Shown: in pieces, positions 59,105 through 64,000 of the stretch
Numbering within the stretch: position 1 is the first letter of the stretch
How the letters are laid out: each line of letters begins with the position of its first letter
DNA from: Scalesia atractyloides
Lineage: Eukaryota > Streptophyta > Magnoliopsida > Asterales > Asteraceae
Length of the DNA stretch: 64,000 bases
NCBI GenBank assembly: GCA_947069175.1
Contig: CAMTDV010000009.1
Span: 7,819,163 to 7,883,162, forward strand
Direction of reading: 5' to 3'
Notes under the pieces: generated by a model
Database searches by the model: none
Seen by the model: only the letters and a program-made list of their open reading frames with translations
What the model was told of the DNA's origin: nothing
Made by a program: the position numbers and the translations under genes

Positions 59105-60535
59105 AACACCTTTATGGTATTGGGGTGGAGGAAAATACCGTGGAAAACATATCGAACATCATAAATTGTAAAGTTGAGAAATTCCCCTGCAAGTACTTGG
59201 GTTTGTTAAAATTTGTCTTAGATAGCCTCACTTTATACTTTTTCTCATATTTCAAAGGAATTTTGAATGAACTAGAAGCCTTAAGAAACGTATTTTTTTG
59301 TTGGGGGTGTGGGATGATGAAAAGGCAAAAACGAGTTGGGTGTGTTGGGAACGGGTAAGTCCAACTGATAAGGGCGGTCTTGGGTTGGGTGTACTAAAAG
59401 ACATGAATATATGTTTGCTGCTAAAATGATGGTGGAGGTATAAAAAAAATAGCCTATGGCGAAAGGTTATCGAAGCAATACATTACCAATCAAAGAAGGT
59501 ATACAGGGGGCATGGAGTGGAATAAATAAAATGGAAAATAATTATTGGAACAAAATGTGACTACTAACACATTGATCAAAGGGAAAGTTGGGGATGGTGA
59601 GGATGTAAGGTTTTGGATTGATTGGTAGATTGGAGATTTCCACTCAAGGATAGTTTTCCAGCTCTATTCAATCTTGAAAACCAAAAAAGTGCTACGCTTC
59701 AGATGCGGGTAAGGTGATTGGACTGGTAAAGGGAAGTAAGCAGTGCGAGGGAACAAGAGGAATGGACCAAAATTCAATAAGTGACGAATAGGCTTTCATC
59801 ACTGAGCGGACGAGATAAATGGGAATGGACTTTGAATATATGGGGAATTCTCAATTGCATCGTGCAGAGAACTGCTTGGGAAACATGCAGTTCATTTCTT
59901 TCCGTACCAAGGATTAAATGGGCACCACAAAAAGTGAACGTGTTTGCTTGGAGAGCTGAACAAGACCGCCTGGCTACACTCAAAGGTTTGAAAAAAAAAA
60001 GAAATATGCTACATGGACCGGCCACATGTCGTTTGTATGGGAAGACCGATGAAGACACAAATCATCTTCTTGCCTCGTGCTACACTACTGCGATTGTTTG
60101 GCAAAAGGTTAGTGCTTGGCGTAATATCCCTTAGATTTACGCCTATGATTTTAGAGACCTACTTAAGATTCATAAAATTTTGAATTTGTCGGAGCACAAG
60201 AAAAAGATGGTGCAAACAATTGTCTTGACAACATGTTGGGTGATTTGGAAAGCTCAGAATGAGACCATTTTTTGCTGGGAAGAGAATAGCGGTTGACGAA
60301 TTTTCGGGGAACTACAATCCTTAGGTTCACATGGATCAAACATAGATCATAGGATGCGCTCACGGATTGGGAGAGTTGGGTGAATTTTAGTCTCTAGTCT
60401 GTAATTTAAAGTATTTGTGTTTTGTATGTTCGAACTTGGGTGATTATAAAAGGGGATGGCTATATGTTGCTAACACTTCACTGGTAACATGTGTCTGTAG
60501 GTGATGAATAAAAGTAGTTTTCCGTTCCAAAAAAA
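59105..60535 (+). mobile_element. 5'-truncated LINE (L1-type), broken
   Basis: Starts inside ORF2 near the end of reverse transcriptase (GIGVEENTVENISNIINCKV, CKYLGL, LDSLTLYFFS). After many stops it continues with GGLGLGVLKDMN, LWRKVIEAIHY and FPLKDSFPALFNLEN. It reaches a zf-RVT-like domain (59,781-60,134: WAPQKVNVFAWRAEQ, HGPATCRL, NHLLASC, with one zinc Cys replaced by Tyr). The 3' UTR ends in AAAAAAAT near 60,535. Such truncation is normal for LINEs. No target duplication is clear. Confidence 0.8.
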
Positions 60536-62109
60536 TATCAACACTAGACTGTATTCTGATATGGAAATCTCAAAAGTTAATACTCTTTTTAATATAAATA
60601 TGCACTAAGATTTGGGATTATCCAGAATAAGCCAAATTTGCATTCATAAACCACTTTGAAGAATAGGTGTATATTTTCGAGTTTGTTTTCATAATCACAA
60701 TAGTACATTGAAGAATAGAGGTACATGGAGTTTTTTTCGAAGAACAAGTCATAAAAAGTTCATTGTTGTTTTACCTGCTTAGACTTAAACATGCTTGACT
60801 TATTACCCAAATTGTTTAATTTTCCGTATAAAATTTTGCCCTAGGCGTCGAAATGTTACCCAAATCGTTTGAATTGCCGTCTAAAACATGCTTAGACCTA
60901 AACATGCTTGACTTGTAACACTTATATTTTTCTAATGTGAAATGTAACGGCTTAGACACATTATTATCCTCGAATTACCTTGCACTACAACACATTACCA
61001 CGTGAGTTAATACCCTGAAATTAAATGGGCTATTATTGGTTATATTAATTCATATCTAGCAAGACATGCAATTATTAAGTAACCATCCAAAACAATTTAG
61101 TTTGCCTACATTTCTTATCTCTCTATATATTGAAGGAATGTTTATAAATATGATGTGTCAAAATTCTAGCCCACCCATGTTCTACTTATCTTATGTGTAA
61201 TTTTGTTAGCCTTTTTCATTTTTATCTATACTATTATATAATATTTTACAAGTAACTAAGCCTAATATATAACAATTGTATGCACACCCTTGTCTCTAAT
61301 TTTTCTGAGATTGCCCTAAATGTTCAATTGGTTCAAAAGAAAAAGTCAGGCATACACCAAATAAAACATCCCTGAGCATTCAAAATTTCAATCACACCTT
61401 GCCTTTCCACCATCGCTGGGTGATTTCGATGGACACAAAAGGTACCAGAAGAAACAATTTAGATTTCAGATTCAATCATCATCACTTATTTCGTTACTCA
61501 TTGTATTTTGGATTCATCAGCAAATTTCGGTACGTATGATTTTCCTCACCCTTAGGTTGCAAAAGATTCCATGATAACTTCTGGTGAAAATCATTTTTGG
61601 GAGTTTTTGAACAGGTCTGGCAACCTCTTTTTCTTAAATCTATAATTTTGGACAAAGAGGTTGATGAGTCCTGGTGGAATTTAACCCAAGTCAGCCAAAT
61701 TAAGGATTATTGGGTGATTACTAGTTTTGGGTAGGAAGAAAATGGTTTGGGAATGACTTATTGAAGTCCTATGAACTAAGAATAAAGACTGAGATAGTGG
61801 TTGAATTATTAAAAGATTAAGTAAATTCAAGTATTTTTCATAAGGAAATAAAGACTGATATAATGTGTACTTTGAATTTAGGAAGTAAAATGGTGAAGGA
61901 AGAAAGATTACAAATATGAACCCTATCTCTTACAAATTAGAATGTATTCATACATTAATAATATAGATTGATAAGCACGGAACTGTTAAATTTATGAGCA
62001 TGATGGTATGCTTTATGCTGCTGTAGGGGGCCAGGGCAGATGATGTTAGTCCGATCGTTACAACGTTTTAGTGAATTAACAATTTACAGCAAGTATATTC
62101 ACATGTTAG
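60536..62109. other. Mostly unassigned stretch before the kinesin fragment
   Basis: A diverged direct repeat (CTTAGAC(T/C)TAAACATGCTTGACTT at about 60,778 and 60,894) brackets ACCCAAAT(T/C)GTTT copies. A leader-like pyrimidine/CATCATC region lies at 61,400-61,545. No upstream kinesin exons are recognisable. Confidence 0.45.
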
Positions 62110-62382
62110 CAGACAAGCGGTGGGAAGACATACACCATGATTGGCATCTCTCGGTATGCAATATCAGATTTATTTGAGCACATAAACAAGGTATACTAAG
62201 TGAATGAAAGTGTAACTTTTAATGGGTCATTCCATTCGGAACTTAAAAAGTTATATATGCTTTTGTTTGCAGCAAATTAATAGAAATTTATGCTGATTTT
62301 TTCTGCAATTGAGATTTTCAATGAAAGAGCTCATTGCAGATGGTACTCCACGTCTACACTTAGACTCCTGGATGATCAAGAG
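62110..62382 (+). pseudogene. Kinesin motor-domain fragment (kinesin-7 type)
   Basis: Two exon-like blocks. The first, 62110-62190, encodes QTSGGKTYTMIGISRY through to HINK: the P-loop (GQTSSGKT) and following helix of plant kinesin-7 motors. It has an AG before it and GT after. The second, 62273-62382, has a TTTGCAG acceptor before it and encodes FMLIFSAIEIFNERA and LRLLDDQE before GTGAGC. A one-base deletion near 62,285 and loss of the VRDLL-equivalent residues break it. Flanking motor exons are missing on both sides, so this is a captured or residual fragment, not a gene. Confidence 0.7.
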
Positions 62383-64000
62383 GTGAGCATTATCTTATTA
62401 ATCTCAAGTGGTCGATTAATTAACAAAAAAAAAAACGTAAATAGAGTTTTTTTCGTTGTCATTAGAAAAAGACAGTTGTAGATAAAGTTTGTGACACATT
62501 TGGTTTTAAAGCTGTTATTGTCATTTGAAACTAAGGTTTGTGACATATTTGGTTTTAAAGCTTAATGTTAGGTTAATATATGTTTTGGTGTGAGCTTAAT
62601 GACCAATAACAACAGCCATGATAGTTTCTAAGGTAGCCGAATGAGCAAAATTGTATAGAGCTAAGAGGATCATAGGTGTTGATGTGAACCAGGACAAGTA
62701 CGAAACCGGTAATTTCTAATTGGATCTTTATAATAATATGGTAACTATCCATTAATAAGGGTCACATTTGGAGTTACATTTTGTAAATTTATTGTTTGTT
62801 GAACGCTTTTTTTTTTCCTGAATTGTAGTGTGCAGTTGATTTATTTAGACCGTGAAAGTAAGACGTGAGATCAAAATTTGAAATGATCATGGAATTGGAC
62901 GATGGCTAACATTCAATCTACTGTGTGCGAAACTGCGAATTTTTGTCCAAAAACTATTGTTGGGTAGACGTTCGTTATGCTTCTTCTTTATTTTACTGAA
63001 TTTGATGATGGTTTCTTCAATATTTTAATAGTATTACGTTTAAATAATATCACATTAGTTATTTTTCTCTTTTATAACATGGTTCTTCATAGTAGGACAC
63101 GAGGCAAGGATGGCAACTAGGAGATTAAAAGGACTTGTTTTTTTACTACAAGATGTGAGTCACATTAAAATCATCAGCCTCTTTTTGTTTTTTTTCCTAC
63201 AACATAATGATTTTGTCGTCTATCTTCATTTGAAGTTTATTTATTCTTCTAAGGGGCTATTTAGTTTGAGGGTTTGAATTTGAAGGTATGGATTTGATAG
63301 CTTTGAGTATGCTTGGTTTTTTAAAGGCGCGCCTAGCGCGAGGTGACCTCAGGCGTATGGTCATCGCTTTTGCTCGGATCTCTTCATCACAATCGTTCTT
63401 GGTTTTTTAAAGGCGCGCCTAGGCGCGAGGTGACCTCAGGCGTAATGGTCATCGCTTTTGCTTACGGAACTCTCTTCATCCCACCCAAATCGTCTTGGCC
63501 TTTTTCTCAATTACGGTATTTTCTATTATAATCTGTTTTGGGTTTTTCTTGTGTTCATCTTAGTACCTTCATAAGAGCTTTTGTTCTCCTTCGTATTGTT
63601 TCCATAAATGTTGCAATTCAATTATGTTTTGTAAGATTGTAAATATTTTAGATAAACCATTATTATTGAGTTCAAATGTAAACAAAATATCGTATTTAAT
63701 AACGATTTTCTTTAGAGATGTTGACCATTTAATTATAGTACTTTTATGTAAAAACAACTTTAAAGTTGTGAAAATTATAGTACTTATGGGTTGATGTGAG
63801 ATTATCAAGCTACATACATTTGAACTTCAATATTCATAGTTTTGACCTCAAAAGTCAAGCGATACCTTTATTTTTGTTTGTGAATCAAGAATGTAGCATT
63901 TGCTTTTACCCTTAATCATGACATCTTTTATTATCTCAGCAGAAGCGTTTGTAGCGTTGATTGTGGCGTATTTTCTAGATGATACGCTTCGTTAGATAGA
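62383..64000. other. Gene-free right end
   Basis: A direct repeat GTTTGTGACA(C/T)ATTTGGTTTT occurs at 62,487 and 62,536. A 90-bp tandem duplication lies at 63,312-63,490. No further kinesin exons or other genes are seen. Confidence 0.5.
63312..63490 (+). repeat. 90-bp tandem duplication with GGCGCGCC
   Basis: Two adjacent copies begin TTGGTTTTTTAAAGGCGCGC, contain GAGGTGACCTCAGGCGTA and end in CTCTTCATC-type sequence. Copy 2 has a longer palindrome GGCGCGCCTAGGCGCG. Confidence 0.8.

Overview
The window reads as a transposon-dominated stretch of a flowering-plant nuclear genome. The copia gag remnant, the Helitron-like termini and the long-LTR chromoviruses resemble families I associate with Asteraceae (daisy family). 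That family-level guess is inference from recalled sequence similarity, and no species can be named. AT-rich background, GT-AG introns and nested insertions all fit a large plant genome.

Only one gene looks intact, and it is cut by the left edge: the C-terminal part of an LRR receptor-like kinase of the MIK2 type (1-1960, two exons visible). From 2 to 9.1 kb lies a minus-strand Ty1/copia element with an LTR, an initiator-tRNA-Met primer site and a decayed gag, but almost no pol. Helitron-like sequence, a TIR/foldback element and smaller MITE-like repeats fill 9.1-15.8 kb.

A 10.4-kb CACTA (En/Spm) element occupies 15,806-26,226. It carries two degraded transposase genes (TNP2-like and Transposase_24-like), minisatellites, a long foldback and an intron made of palindromes. 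A 2.67-kb solo LTR has inserted exactly into the second gene with a CACGA target duplication. From 26 to 42 kb there are MITEs, foldback elements, two minus-strand LTRs (one a solo LTR with a near-perfect target duplication), a SINE, a pseudogene of the MYB/SANT-like GST-T3-like family and a MULE end.

The 3' half of a Ty3/gypsy chromovirus (RNase H, integrase, chromodomain) with its 3' LTR fills 42.5-46.6 kb. Another 3.4-kb LTR (46,750-50,158) contains a hAT MITE with a perfect 8-bp target duplication, and a further minus-strand LTR ends at 55,093. The last 9 kb holds a second copy of the SINE, a dispersed gene-like repeat also seen at 38.8 kb, a GGTACC-rich MITE, a 5'-truncated LINE and a two-exon fragment of a kinesin motor domain.

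I did not find a new multi-gene system. The most unusual structure is inside the LTRs. At least three long LTRs each carry their own cluster of short inverted palindromes, different in sequence but alike in design. A fourth carries 169-bp tandem units each containing a tRNA-like pol III promoter. The CACTA foldback and its palindromic intron are the next best candidates for follow-up.
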